Shown here in pieces: positions 1 to 12,853 of a DNA stretch of 64,000 nucleotides. The translations under genes and the position numbers were made by a program. Below the pieces are notes generated by a model. That model was not told the DNA's origin. It saw only the letters and a list, made by a program, of their open reading frames with translations, and searched no databases. The stretch's first letter is position 1. Every line of letters starts with the position of its first letter. This stretch comes from Paragyromitra xinjiangensis. Its lineage: Eukaryota > Ascomycota > Pezizomycetes > Pezizales > Discinaceae. The stretch is from positions 1,798,001 through 1,862,000 of the forward strand of contig JBCAMK010000011.1 in the NCBI GenBank assembly GCA_038503065.1. The letters run 5' to 3'.

Positions 1-370
1 CCGTACCATTTCCTGGGATGGTTCCTTGATCTTAGTTAAATTTCTTTTGTACATTTTATCCAGCCTATCTGGGAGGTCTCCTAGCATTCTATCTATGGTA
101 GTAATGCTACCAATATGTTTAGCCGAGAGGGGGTAATATTGAGGGCTGCGGTTTCATTCAGGAAGCAGCAGAGTTCTTCTGGAGCTCCTCCGATGCAGGA
201 GAGGTAGGCATATCCTTGTGACAAAATGACTCCACTGAGTGATAAAGGACTGGCAATACTTGGAGCGATAGAAAGGGGCCAGCCATGGAAATTAATGTTG
301 AGAAACGGCTATAGGATTGTGAGTGTCAGATGAGGTTGGTATGTGAATGGTTGGGGTTTATAAGGTGTGT

Positions 371-446
371 TAATCTCATGCCCAGCCCCACTGCGTAGCT
401 TGCTGCGTACCGGCAAGCTGCGTGGACGGAGCTGGGCACGAGACTA
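371..446. mobile_element. 76-bp foldback MITE with 9-bp target duplication
   Basis: Both ends read TARTCTCRTGCCCAGC inwards, as inverted repeats. The element is flanked on each side by AAGGTGTGT (362-370 and 447-455), a perfect 9-bp direct repeat. A 9-bp duplication is typical of Mutator-like (MULE) elements, so this is inferred to be a tiny non-autonomous MULE derivative. The interior also folds (GCAAGC/GCTTGC). Related single arms occur near 2337, 23791 and 63711, and a second complete copy lies at 39995-40105. Confidence 0.75.
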
Positions 447-455
447 AAGGTGTGT

Positions 456-3025
456 CGCATAGCCCCTGTGTGTGCCTTGGTGTGCGCCCAACTTTGAGTC
501 GTAGTCAGCCACTCCTTCATAGAATATTAGATAAGATTAGATAGGAGACCGCATGCGTGCGTGTATGATACATAAATGTGGGGGGTGGGGGTGCAGACTG
601 CCTCCCGACTTGGGGTGCGGTTCTAAAATGCCCCGGGGGTACAAACTACTCCTCGGTGTATCAAGTAAAATATCAAACCCCATATGGCCAAGCAAAAAAG
701 GGCACTCTACAAGTAAACTACAAATTTGGAGATCTAGATCGTAGGTGCTGAGGTAGGAAAAATGTTGCAAGCCATTGCACGATAAACAAACTGGCTGCAG
801 CGACTGCAATTTTAAGTTCCAGCAGCTTCATGAGAGCCTTAACTTCCTTTTTCCTTTCTAGAATTTGCAGGATGACCTCGTTTTTTCTGCTTTGTGGCTA
901 CATGTTGTAAGCAAGTGAGATGTGATGGGATGTGGTTGTAGTGATGAAATGGGGGTCTTGTTATATTGTAAATCTATGTGGGGGGGGGGGGCAGTTTACA
1001 CCCCTAGGGGTTTTGGGACCGCACCTCTAGATCATGAGGCGGTCTGCACCTTTGCTCAAATATAAAGTGGTCAAAACTCTTTATAGCTATCACATATATG
1101 ACGTTTACCTTGGAGAGATAGATTATAAGAAATGGGAATCCTAAAACGGTGATGAAACTTTTCGGCCTAGTTTAGGGTGCGGTTGTATTTACTACATGTA
1201 ATCAACCAGTGAGCACGATATCGTAGACCTACAGAAAACCTGGCCCTGGCTACTTATACGATTTCGGATAAATAGCGTGCATAACAGGTGAGGAAACTTT
1301 ACTTATGGTTTTGCTAATTGATCCTCCTTAAATCTCACGTCTTTGGGGGTGGTTGCCTTAGCGGCGTATATAGGGAGAAAGACCCAGCCAAGTAAGATGG
1401 CGTAGGGCTGGTAAGAGTAGGGGATTATTTGATAAATAGTTATGAAATGAAAAATTTGGGCTTAGCAGTTATGGGTGAATGATTCCGCTCTTTAATTTAA
1501 TTACTCTCCGTCGCAATGGCGAGTGATATTTTCTGATGAGTTCTAATCATGCTGCACCATTTAGTAGCATTTTGTATTGAGGGAAGCCTGCATACTTTTT
1601 TAATTTATGTTATTAGGTGAGTTTACTCTTGGAGGGTACATCTGGCGCCTTTGTTAAAAAAACTGCGGCTAGAAGCTGAGATCTAGGATACGAAGCAAAA
1701 CGTAACATCAGTTGTAAGAGGGCGAGTGATACTCCATGACCGCAATTGTAGTCACCTGGGGATTATGATGTGCCTTTCGGTTCTGTTTTCCGTAGATCTG
1801 TCGGGAGTAGATTTCCTAATCGTGATATTGGGGTGCTCGAGCGTGGGCACCATCTTATTCCCTAGGGCCTTCGTAGCGTTGTTGGTGTCTCACCTCTCGT
1901 ATATCTCGGCCGGAGGATCTGGGAGGCTCTGTCCGGCCCTTCTGATCGCTATCTGGTTCGCTATTCTCTACTGCCTATATCTCCATATTTCCAGCGAAAT
2001 CTATATCAATGAGTACGTAATTATACATATCCCGCCGCTTCGGCTATAACACTGTTTCATATAGGGAGGGAAGACTATATTGTGGCAGATTTTGTTGGTG
2101 TATGGATTTCTCTTTTGTCACTTCGTGGTTTGATGAACCTTGAATTTGTCCAATTTACTCGTAATTGGGGATTGGGGTTAGCGACCTCGCATTGTGCTTC
2201 AAGACTAGGTATAGGTAGGATGCATGTGAGCTCGCACCAATAATAATACAAGCTACGCACATGATACCCCCGCCCGAAGCAGCTAGAAGCAATGTAACCA
2301 CACCTCTCCATTTACTTATGACGCAGCTTGAGATAGCCTCGTGCCCAGCACCACTGCGCAACTTGCTGCGTACTCCCAACAGGTACATTCTCTCTCTAGG
2401 ATTGCTCTGCTATACTATTCACGGCTACATATGGCTTGGATTTCTCTGAAAAAACACTCCGAAAGAGATTCCATAAGTAATAGTGGTACCAGCGTTCTGA
2501 TTGCTAGCCTTTGAATTTATACACCGGTTCGGCTATGGCATACCATTGAATGGAGGGGGATAGAGATTCCATTGTGGTTATTGGGGAAATGTGGTGGGCT
2601 GAATTTGAAGCAAACCAGCAGGTCTGATCATGAACAAATACAGGGGGGGGGGGGGTTTATACTCCTACAGATTAAGTTTAGTTATGTAAGTGAAACCATC
2701 CAGATGATCAAAATAGCCTCTGCAACCTATGGTAGGTGGGGATGGGAACAAGCCTAGTCTTATGGCTATGACACCACCTTATTATTATAATAAACTCCTA
2801 TTTCGTGACCGCGCTCAATTACTCCTAGGAGAACTACACCCAAGGAAGAGGAGAGGCTGAGCGGGTTTCCCAGGGTTGGTAAATACTGTACTGGGCACGA
2901 CGAGTTAGGCCTTATTTGAGCTCCCTGGGTGCAAGGTTTCGAAGGCGATGAGACCGCAAAGGGTGGCATAAAAAGGCTCTCCTTTGCTTTATTCCCCCTT
3001 CATCGTGTCCCCTATACCTCGCTTC
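456..3025. other. Gene-free repeat-bearing stretch
   Basis: I see no supportable gene here. It has two long G runs (980-991, 12 G; 2643-2655, 13 G) and a solo arm of the MULE-like MITE family at about 2337-2374 (CTCGTGCCCAGC followed by CTTGCTGCGTAC). An open frame at 1726-2049 encodes hydrophobic sequence, but part of it (1888-1912) is a repeat also present at 61900-61925 in inverted orientation, so it is not called as a gene. Confidence 0.6.
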
Positions 3026-3220
3026 TACGGTAGAATTGCCCTATAAGAGTTCTGTTTATAAGAATAAACGGCCTATAAGAATATGGCTAGCAGAACTAGA
3101 GAATTTTGTATGCGAAGGTAAGAATATTGCCACAAATGAATATTCTTAGCGGCCTGCTATTTTTTGTTAGTATACATGTATTCTTATGTGGCGGCAAGGG
3201 TTAAGGGTTTTATTGGATCG
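3026..3220 (+). mobile_element. Solo terminal relic of the pogo family found at 28.7-35.5 kb
   Basis: From the outside inwards it carries a degraded form of the terminal repeat (ATTGCCCTATAAGA against CAATCGCCCTATAAGAAT) and then the same order of subterminal motifs as the right end of the full element: repeated TAAGAATA blocks, GCAGAACT-AGA-AATTT, AAGAATATYGCCACA, and a GGGTTARGGTTT tract. It stops just where the transposase 5' end would begin, so only an end survives. Confidence 0.7.
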
Positions 3221-3539
3221 TTTTCAACTTCTTGCTCCCATTCAAGCTACGCCGAGTATACGACTGGCTATAAACGATAGAAAACCTAAGGCTAACTCCG
3301 ATCCTAATAACCTAAATCAAACTTCAACTTTCTCTCGGAATACCAAGAGGAAAATTTATTGACTAGATTTAGTTACTAAGCAGCATATTTAAGATACACC
3401 CGCCCCCACGGCCGGTTCTAATGAGTATGCATAGCACGCCGTTCACGCTGAAAAATATACCGACATCAATGCCAAATATTCATCCAACTACAGCCCTCAA
3501 AATTTCTCCACTCACCCAAAACCACTTAGACCTACCTAC

Positions 3540-6500
3540 CTACAACGGTCTCGGCGTCATCCCTAATTCACACCTATCACACCTCCAAACTCCTCTCCTA
3601 TCATTCTGTCTCCTGACTGTTTCCCGTTCCTCTTGGTTCTCGTCGCCTACTCCCTCGTTTCCACATTCCTTAACGATTTCCAGCTCTCCCTCAGCTTGGC
3701 ATATCGTTGGCCGAAGCATCAATTCGTACTCCTGACACTCCACACATATAACTGCGCCACATCTTCCTTTCTTCACCTTACTGCTATTTGACCCACCACC
3801 GGCCATTCCGGAAATCCCGGCATTCTTTGTAAATCCCCAGAGTGTTGCATCTTCATCTTCATCTGGTTCCGAGTCAATCCAAATGCCACCACAAATCAAA
3901 TCACCAGCCCCGTTTAGAGGGCTGTCGAGGCAACTATCGCAGAACCGTTTCCTACATCCACCGCTACACCACCTGTACTCTGGATCTTTCCTAACTTTCT
4001 TCTTTCCCACATGGGTCACGTCCTCTTCATACCCTAAGCATCCCGCGCATACTTGACTTCCGCATCTTGCGCACATTTCCCATATCCGTGTCTCCGACAT
4101 GCGGTTCACGCGTGCAGCCCATGATTTATCTGTCATCGAGTCCGTGTCGCCTAGAAAATTGAGATGGGGAGCACTGTAAGGAGTGGCAAGTGATGTGGTA
4201 TCAGACTCTATATCATCGATATCAGGAACAAATTCGTTGGGTCCGGAATCGCTAGGTAGTGAGGATCCTATTGTGGGGAGTATACTATAATCAGAAGTGA
4301 GTTGCTCCGGATCACGGCGCCAAGTTTCCGGGTCCATCTCATAGTCGTAATCGCTCGAGTTGGTGTAGCATTCAGATGTGGTGGGTGCGTTCCACGGGAC
4401 AGAGTTGTCGTTAACAATAATACTAGGTTGCGGGAGATCTATTTCAGTGTCATCCTCCACATCTTCAGAGCCATCTTGACTGTCTTTATCAGCGTTAAGA
4501 GGTTGCGGCTTTGGACCACCCCACCCAAGATAAGCGCCTTGTTCCCAGTCGGAGATATTACCAACAATACCGAATCGCTCATTTTCGTCATCAGTATCCC
4601 AACCATCCTGAGTATATAGTGCAGTGGAAACGGTGATGCCCGAGGGGCCGTGGCAGCCGTAGCAGGCAGGGCCATCGCAGTCAAGGCACATAAAAGTGTA
4701 TTCGCCACTTTCGAGGCATAAATCGCAATATGGACCGTGAATATGTTGGTGGCAGACCCATTTCAGGAAAACCGTACCCTGTGGTTCTACAGCAAGAGTG
4801 TTTTGAGGGAATAGCGGATTCAGAATGGACCTAAAAGTACAAGATGGGCAGTAAAAACTGAGACGAATATTAGCATCTTTTGTGAAGGAGGTAGGGTATT
4901 TGGGATAAAGACCTGTTGCAACCAGCGCAAGTCATCTCATCCACACAATCAGTGCAACAATCACCAAGTGCCATCCGGCCCAGTCCAATAGCAGTTCCCC
5001 ACCGAATCCCAGCGTACTCCTTCATTGTACCTTCCCCTTGAAGGTCCTCGGGGCTCAGCTCATCTTCCCATAAGCCACAATTCTGGCAAATCGTCCCTCC
5101 GGCCTCCCGCCGTGCTCCAATTTCCGCAACACAATGAGTATGAAGATCTACCTGATCGTCATCTGCTACCATCATAGAAAGTGGATATGTCCTCCCAGTA
5201 GTTTCGTTGACAAGTGTTACATCGGCCTGAAGCCGAGGCATATTGCTGTGCTCCAAATATGGTCTTCCCTGGATAAAAGAATAACAGTCTCGCCGACTTA
5301 CACAGAATGCAATATCCACGGTGACGGAAAGAAACTTGGTGATTGAAAGAAACGCAATGAGTGGGTGTGGTTCACCGAGAGGAAATGCCGGTGCCACCCA
5401 GGAATTGCCGCCACCGCGACTGAGATAGTAGCAGTAATTCTTCCACTGCCCGATCACGATTGCTCGCAGAGATGTCATGTATGAGTGACGTTCGGCATGC
5501 GTACAAGTCATTGCTGGTAGAAGATGTAAGGTGTTATGTAGGTGGAATTCAATAGGAATAAGCTTAGCAAACAAACTTGGGTTGGGGTTCCAGTCAGCAT
5601 TTTCATAAATAATAGAGTAGGGGTCATCTGGATGTATCTCCGGAGGCTCTAGTGGAGGTGGTTGCTTAGTAAAATCGAAATCTGTCGTCGGGGTGTTACC
5701 TGAACCCCATATCTGGAGGTATGGTTAGAACATTAGGGATAGTTTGGGGGTGGGCAAATCATACGTGAAGCCATTGAAGCGCTATCGGGCGTGTTTCTTC
5801 TAGTACCTCTAGCAGCCACTCTGACCAAGTGAAGCATTCCAAATTCGGACAGCGCTTAACAGAAAGCCCGCGGAGTGTACCTTCGATTTGAGGGAGAAGA
5901 AATCTCATGTATTCAGTTTCGACCCCAGAACCATCCAAAACCAAAGTAGTCAGTCTACGACCAATTGGTATTGTACCTAACATGGCAAGCAGGTGCCTCG
6001 ACATCAGCGAAGCAATATATAATTTTTTCTCCTTCGGCTTTTCCAACATCGAGAGAGCTACCCAATCGAGTTCAGTTGTTTTAAGAATAGAGGACAGGGG
6101 ATGCCCTTTTAGCAAGCCCCAAAGATGGCCTTTCACTAGCTTAGTCCGCTCCGCGGGATCGATATGGGATTTACTCTCATCCAAAACCTCTCGAAACAAG
6201 GTTTTCCAGTAAAGACTAGGGTCCGCCATAACCGAGACTTTCGTCGAACCCTGCCACTTCTCTAACTCCATCCATCTTGCTGCTTCGTCGTCCTGAACGA
6301 GGAATAAGTTTTTGAAAAGTCTTCGTTGACCATGGATATAATAACGAAGGGTATGCGAGGTACAGTAAAGAGAGAGAAGCGCAGGGGTCGTGATATATCT
6401 GACGAGGGTGGAAAGGATAGGATTATGTGGGAATAATGATTCTAATAATGAAGTGCCAGAGGGATAAGCAAAATGGGCAGGTCTGGGGTTAGTGATGGTG

Positions 6501-6565
6501 GGAGGTGGGACACGCAGTGGAGTGTTGTAGTTGTCCCAAAACCTCTGTTGGGATGGGTAATCCAT
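3540..6565 (-). CDS. F-box-like, cysteine-cluster protein (963 aa, three exons)
   Basis: Exons run 6565-5765, 5712-4913 and 4830-3540, with introns of 52 and 82 nt. Intron 1 is GTATGA...CTAAC...CAG. Intron 2 has a weak GTCTTT donor but a good GCTAAT branch and TAG acceptor. The joined frame is open for 964 codons from ATG to TAG. Residues ~40-90 resemble an F-box (ILSTLVRY-x3-ALLSLYCTS-x-TLRYYI), followed by a leucine-rich stretch at ~195-265. From ~475 on there are repeated Cys pairs: CQNCG, CCTDC-x5-CAGC, CHQH-x5-CDLC, CLDC-x4-CYGCHG, CARC-x4-CAGC, CSGGC-x4-FCDSC and WRCDRC. These look like serial treble-clef or IBR-like zinc sites. An acidic Ser-rich spacer (~600-780) separates the groups. 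F-box proteins usually present substrates to SCF ubiquitin ligases; that role is inferred. It is the most gene-like locus in the window. Confidence 0.85.
5713..5764 (-). other. Intron 1 of the F-box-like gene
   Basis: Donor GTATGA, branch site TTCTAACC and acceptor CTCCAG, phase 0. Removing it joins TGG-CTT-CAC to ATA-TGG-GGT and connects the N-terminal reading frame to the second exon. The unspliced frame ends at TGA within the donor. Confidence 0.85.
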
Positions 6566-6599
6566 GAAGGGCTGCTATTGAATTAGCTGAGAGTGGAAT

Positions 6600-8339
6600 G
6601 TACCCGCCGGCGGGAAGATGGGATGGGAAGGGAAGGAGAAGTAGACACTGATGGAAATCTCTGGAGGCTAAGAAAGCCATCTTATAGTAAGAAGCTGGCT
6701 GGGCAGAAAACGAAAGTCCAAGGATTTTCCCTGGAGGTTTGCCTGTTTCGGTGTATCAGCTTGGCGTCTCTTACAGGAGCGTGGATTACACGTACTTTTC
6801 TTGAGTAGATCCTGGTGGCTAAGTTCACGAAAATTTTCGGAATTGAACTACAATGACCATCATCGGGGGTTTATGGTGATGTCATTGACGATATCAGCTG
6901 CTTTGCTGAGGGGAATCGCTTACCCACCCTAAAGCGAAGGCCACGGAAGGTGGTAGTGAGAACTCCATTCCACCGTTTCTCCGACACCTCACGCCGCCCC
7001 CAGCATATAAGGGAGAAAATATTCTCTCACCCAGGGAAAATTTTCAGTGGCTCAGTACCCACATCTCATTCGATTTTATCTTGGAGAGTGCATGAGAGCC
7101 CTCTCACATGAACTTGATGTTTGGAGCTATGAGTTCACGTGGGAGTTCTTCTAGTATCTTGTACTTTGAAGTTATTTCCATCTTTGTTTAGGTTCATCTA
7201 TCTTCCCGTATCGATATCGCTTAGGACTACTACATGTATCTACTTTGTTTTCAGTGGGGGTTGCCTGAAACTCAACTCATAATAATATGCAAGCGAGTTC
7301 CAACACATGTCGGGGAAAGTAACCTCCAAATCTAGCACACGGTTAACGGAGGGGTATCAAGGATACTTCTGAAGAGCAGAGATTGTTAAAGCGTTTCAGA
7401 GCCCCTTTGCTGAAGATGTGCTTAATGAAGAATCTACTACTACTACTACTACTAATATCGTGCTTGCTGGATGCGGAAATGAAATATCTATCTATCTATC
7501 TAATATCGTGCTTGCTTCACTGAATATCACTCGTTTACTTTAGGTCAAGCATTTCAGAAATAGGCTTAAACGAGTATCATCGTAGAAGGCTCACCTAGAT
7601 ATTCTATGGAGCTTTCTGAAATACGAACGAAGCCTATATACCAGCTCTGTACTAGAGTCGGGTCGGTGAATCACGTTTCCTTGTCTCATGCTCATCCTTC
7701 GGTGCTTGGCGCCAAGGTCCGCACCTTGGTTCAGAATAGTAGTACATTTTCGAATAATCATTCTCAAAGAATGGACTAGGCACGAGGTAGGTCCCCTCTG
7801 TCATCTATTCCTCGACTCGATACTTTACAACGAAGTAGACGACCTATAGCCTAGTTACTCGGATCAACTGTCAATGAGATCTCAGATGGAACCTGAATCA
7901 CCGCCTCGACCGGGAAGTATTTCAGGTTTTGCTCTTCTGTCTGTTCTCTCTCGTTCGGGGATAAAGTGATTGGTTTGTAATGCGTATTAATGGAGGATAA
8001 TCTTGGATAGGCTTTATAGGCTTAAACAAAATAATAGGAAAAAAAAATCGAAGAGACAATCTCAGAAAATTTAAGCGTACTATGAACCTGGGAACTGAAA
8101 TTCAATACAAGCACAATCCTATGCAGGAACAGATCGTTTTTACAATCTAAGAACATAAAGTAAAGGAGCCACCCTCTAAATTCTACCCCATCTCGAGATT
8201 CAGCGGCTACAATAGACCCCACCAAAGAATCGAAATTGAGGGCGGGCCCATCCCCTTTAAGTATCTGCTAGGCATCTGTTTTCCGTTTACCGTCAGAATA
8301 AAAACAATTTCTAATTTTTCACTGCTGTTCATTATCTCT
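6600..8339. other. Intergenic region with microsatellites and a degraded foldback
   Basis: No gene is supported. At about 7433-7500 a (CTA)n run and a (TATC)n run are separated by two copies of AATATCGTGCTTGCT. At 7672-7793 a degraded foldback carries TTGTCTCATGCTC / ACTAGGCACGAGG ends and the internal palindromic core GTGCTTGGCGCCAAG, which is shared with the MITE at 39995-40105. Confidence 0.55.
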
Positions 8340-10468
8340 CTAGTTAGATTTTGACGATCCAGCATCGCCGTTGAAAGACGGGTTTCCTTGGTAGTTTTGC
8401 GCAAGGTCTACCAGCGCCCGATCCCGCGCTCGTTCTCTAATACTCGGCGATACTTCCGGGGATGCTGCCGAAGCTCCAGATGCATAGCTTCTTGCAGACC
8501 AAGGTAATGGGACAATAATAGGGCGCGGTGTATTTGGAAGTGCTGACCTCCTGCTTTTTCGAGCTCGCAGGCTGGTAGCGCCTCGGGGGCGAGCCATTGT
8601 TGGAGTTCTTAAGTAAGAATTTGATGTCGCTTGTCTATTATTTGAGGGCATTAGAAAGTGTGCATTTCCCATAGGTAGCCGTCCTAGAGGCCCCATAGGT
8701 GGAGTAGCGGTGGATGTGACAATTTTTAATCCGCGGAAGGGAGAGTTTTCTATTCTCCTTTGGCGTGGAATCCATGGAGTAGTAGACCCTTGGTTCTTAG
8801 TGCTAGCTCTTGCATTTGTAATGAATCTGTTTTGTACTTCTTGGCTGCTGCTAGGCATGTTGAACTGCCATCTAAAACCTGATCCACCTATGATTTGCGG
8901 TCCCTAATATCTTGCAGATAGCACGGCGGGGACAGCTATTTTCTTGTCTTCAGTGGTTTGTGCGAAATGAACCGTTTCTAGTTCTTTTGGAAGCGTGCGT
9001 TGCTCATAGGTCAACCCTCGAAGGTGGGTTAGTGGTGTTTTAGGGTGCGATTGGTTAGGTACATTAAGGACCGAGTGTCCCTCCTGTGCCTTAATCCCAC
9101 TTTGAGGTCTACTCCATATCACTACCTCGAATGTATGTTTTCGCCTCTGAGGATCGGCTTTGCGCTCGCAACAATGGGTAGTAATCTCAAATAGAGGCCT
9201 GGAGCTCATGCTATCTGTTCTGTTGGCCGCTCCTACAGCCTTTTTGTGAAATATCAAAGATTTCATATCGCTCCGGGGATTCTTTAGAGGTGTGACGGAG
9301 GTCCCTAGAGAGAGTAGAGAGGCCTTGTGGTTCTCAGCTACCGGAATACGATCACTGGGAGTTATGATATCAACTGCAGAGGTATTTTTCGCCGCGAGGG
9401 TTTGAAATTTAGGATCGAATTTTCCTGGATTTAATCTGGGAGATCGACGGTAAGAGCCGGTGGAGCCAGATCCTTTTTGTGACTGCCGTAAAACTGCAGC
9501 GCCAATTTCACGGCACGGGCCGGTGGCAGCGGAAACATGCTGCGCGATCGATCGAGAGGGGACTGGAATGACAACAGCAAACGAGCTTTTATTTTTCGTT
9601 TGGGATAGCCTGGGCACTAATGATGATGAGTTGTCCGCGTAATTTCTAAGCATTGGTTGGATTGGCGCCACAAATAACGGCTCGCAGTCGTGAAATATAA
9701 TTTGTGGAAGTGGTAACACGGTCTGATTTCCATATGTTTCATGTTTATCAACAGATGATACGGCTGGTAATGGAACCTTTTTACCAGATGTCCCAAATCC
9801 CATCGTTCCTTTTTGACTGCCAGGAACTGGTCTTGGGCTCCTGGGAGGGAGCTTAGCATGGTGAGCCGGAGGTAAGGTTGGCGTATTCTCGATGCTGTTC
9901 AAAAGACGTTTTCCGCCAGAAGATAGTTGCCCAAGCGGATGTGCGCTGCCCGTTGTCCATTTCCTGGTACTGATAGCATTTGGTGGCGAATTCACCCTAT
10001 TGGCTTGGGCGTACCGGTCTTGAGTTGGTCCTTGTTCCGTATGGCTCACCGAGTTGATGGAGCGATTTTCTCCAATGGAAAATAATTGTGACTGATGACC
10101 TTGTAAATGTTCGAGGTTACTAGGAGGAGCGGTCGGAATTATGCTCCTCGCGGCCCTTATCTTTTTCCTAGCAGAGTGTGGGGGAGATCCCTTAAACCCC
10201 ACAGACAGCTTTGATAAATACTGAGGCGTTGCCGGAGCGTAAGCACTCCCGCTGATCCTTCTTTGATATGGAAAAACCGGGGATAAAATTGATGAAACAG
10301 GACATGAACCCTGCCGACCAACCAATAGTGACTGGTAAGTGTCTCGAAAATTGCTCGCTCCTGCACGAAATAGAGGGGAGCATCACAAGTGAGTATCGTA
10401 TCCTCTTTGGATGATTCGTCTGGGGAAGGGTCAGCCCACCAACGCTTGCGTGGATTAAGGGGAGGCAT
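8340..10468 (-). CDS. Hypothetical basic, Ser/Pro-rich, probably disordered protein (~660-680 aa)
   Basis: An ATG at 10468 starts a 25-nt first exon encoding MPPLNPRK. A candidate intron at 10361-10443 (donor GTTGGT, branch-like TACTCAC, acceptor GTGCAG) then joins exactly in frame to a long open frame. That frame ends at TAG (8904-8906) but stays open in the same phase to TAG at 8340. Either a short in-frame intron removes the stop (8865-8924, GTGCTA...GGCAG, 60 nt, poor donor) or the stop is a nonsense mutation. The protein is rich in Ser, Pro, Arg and Lys with short basic blocks (SARKKIRAARS, RARKSRRSA). I see no catalytic motif, signal peptide or membrane segment. A nuclear or scaffold role would be a guess. 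Confidence 0.6.
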
Positions 10469-12853
10469 CGCCTGGTGATGATGGACGGGAATGGATGAAG
10501 CAGGAGCACGAAGTTTCTTCCCCCGACTTCAGCAGGGCCGATCTTTCTAGTGTGAGCCAAATCATTTCGTATCCTTTACCTCGGATCAACGCTCCTGCTC
10601 GGTTTTGTGGAATCTAATTGCGAGTCCATGAACTTTCGTATGCTGACGTTGAGGATAAGTAAAGGATCATGTGGCCGAGTCATAATATGTGATTACGAAC
10701 CAACTCGCGCTCGTATATCCGCTAGAATCCCCTGCCTAGATTCTTTGTAATTTCTTACGCCCGGCAACCCATCCCCACTTCCGAAGCTCGGCTTTTCCTT
10801 ATTTCTCTTGGTATTCGACTACATGACCTTGTCACTAGCGATTATAGATCTATCATAGAGCTATTATGTCTAGCTATTTAACTTTACTAGCAGTAGGCCG
10901 CCATTATGACCCACCACACTAACAAAAATCTGGATAGTTTTTTATTCTTAGCAGTATTAATATTGGTAGTTATATGAGGAGGCCATAACCCTAACCCTAC
11001 ACTACAGAAAATTAATATTTGAGAAATCTCGCCTACTTCCTTTAGAATGATGTAAAAACTATTAAATATAGTATTATCACTCACTCGACTGTTACCAGCT
11101 CGTAGGACTGGGGAATTGGCTCCTCCAGAGGGATATCTCGCACCTCCGGGGGACATCAGTGACGCATAAATGTTCACCATTAACGGACATTTTGTGCACA
11201 GCCTATCTATTGATAATAGTTTCTGCACTTCAAGTATATTACCTCGCTGTTATCTAGAAGGTTGACCGATTCACATGAAAATTCATTCTAGGTGTTTATG
11301 GAGACCGGGTTAAAAGAGGATACCCCACGCTAGCGCGCTACTTTCCGGTTGAACTAAGTAGATTTGCAACCAAGACCCAGACGAGAAAAGAAAATACAGG
11401 CAGCGACAATCCCCGTGTTGCGCAATTGAAACTAACATAGCTCACGGCAAAGATAAGCTCCGGAGTCTGCTGGGTCACTTTGAGCTGGCTTATCATTTCC
11501 GCTGGACTGCGATTCCACCACCTGAACAAGAATCACATGGCCGAACAAGTCCTCCGGAAGAGCTGTTCGGTCGTCTCATATTATCACATGTAAATCAAAG
11601 CCGTAGATACCCGTTGTGGGTTGTGTTATCTCTCTCTCAATACTCAATTAGTTGTCCCTGCTGAATCTACTTGCAAATCTCAGCCTCAGGGGGTTGATAA
11701 TGATTTTTTCCCCTTATCTATTCGTTTCAGGTAGCGAAATGACTGCGAATAATGTAAGCAAAGTTTTTACCAATTAAAAAGACACCGTATGCGTTGATTG
11801 GGCTATGACAGGCGTTTGTCGGAATGGGTGTTATCCGGCCAGTCTGCAAGAAAAAGTGCACTTCAAGATGCCGTTACTAGCCGACGATAAGCCGACACCG
11901 CGCCATAGAGCCCCCCGACTCTCTGCGAGTGACTGCCCGTGACCGTACACACCCCTAAACGTTGTGACGACCAGCAGACTGCAGAAATTCACTTCCTTCC
12001 TTACCAAATCAACTTCACAGATGTATTACGTACTTGAATCAAAATAATGGGAGCCCCGCTAAAATCGCTTGGCTCACCCTGGGGCTTAGATTTATATATT
12101 ATTAGCCCTATCGCTCGCCCTGTTTTTCTGACTGGCTTAGATTGAATGTGGCTATCTTTCGAAGTTGTTTGGAAGTTAGGGTTATTCGTTTTTGCAGCGT
12201 CCGCACATGTATCGTTGAATACAGTAGCCTTGACCTATGGGGTCTAGGGCGCTCCCGACTGGTTGCATTGATGATGCCACCTTTTTGGCTCACTCAGGCC
12301 TATACATATTTATGCAATGGTTTCTGGTAGGAAATCCGATTACATGTATGTATAGCAATTAATTTGGTGATTAAGCTCTAGATATATAGAATGCTGTGAC
12401 CTAAGCGATTAGATGCGCTTAATGAATTATCTGTCTATCTAGATATACAGATATGCATCTTTGGCAAAATTTGCATCTTTAATTATCACTGGGATCTTAG
12501 AAGACGTGGCTTCTACGCTTCTGCCTAGGCATCTAGGCTGGGAAGGATCGGAATAAAGCTCGCTAGGCAACTCACACCCGCTAAGACAACTCTATATCAT
12601 TTGGATTTAATCATTCAATTTAACGTGGAAATAAACTGCATAACAACCGGAAGGAAAAAAATGGCCAAATAGTAATACAAATGCGTAAAGTCAGTCTAAC
12701 AATTTCTCGAGGGGTAAGTAAACTACAATGAAATAACCGGGGCCAGGTAAAGGAAACAAAAGTAAGCATAATTCAGGGGAGGGTGTCATCATATCAGGTG
12801 TAAAAAGGAGGGCTGACACATCCCATAAGACGTTCCGGGCTCTCGCACTAAGG
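10469..12853. other. Gene-free region
   Basis: No supportable gene or RNA. There is a short interstitial telomere-like motif, two CCCTAA units, at about 10985-10997, and a TACATGTA palindrome at 12341. Open frames here are short and unlike coding sequence. Confidence 0.55.

Noticed and set aside
1726..2049. 107-codon hydrophobic plus frame
   Set aside because: Part of it is a dispersed repeat also found near 61900, so it is likely repeat sequence.
10985..10997. CCCTAACCCTA telomere-like motif
   Set aside because: Only two units, with similar pairs at several other places; not a telomere or a clear interstitial array.
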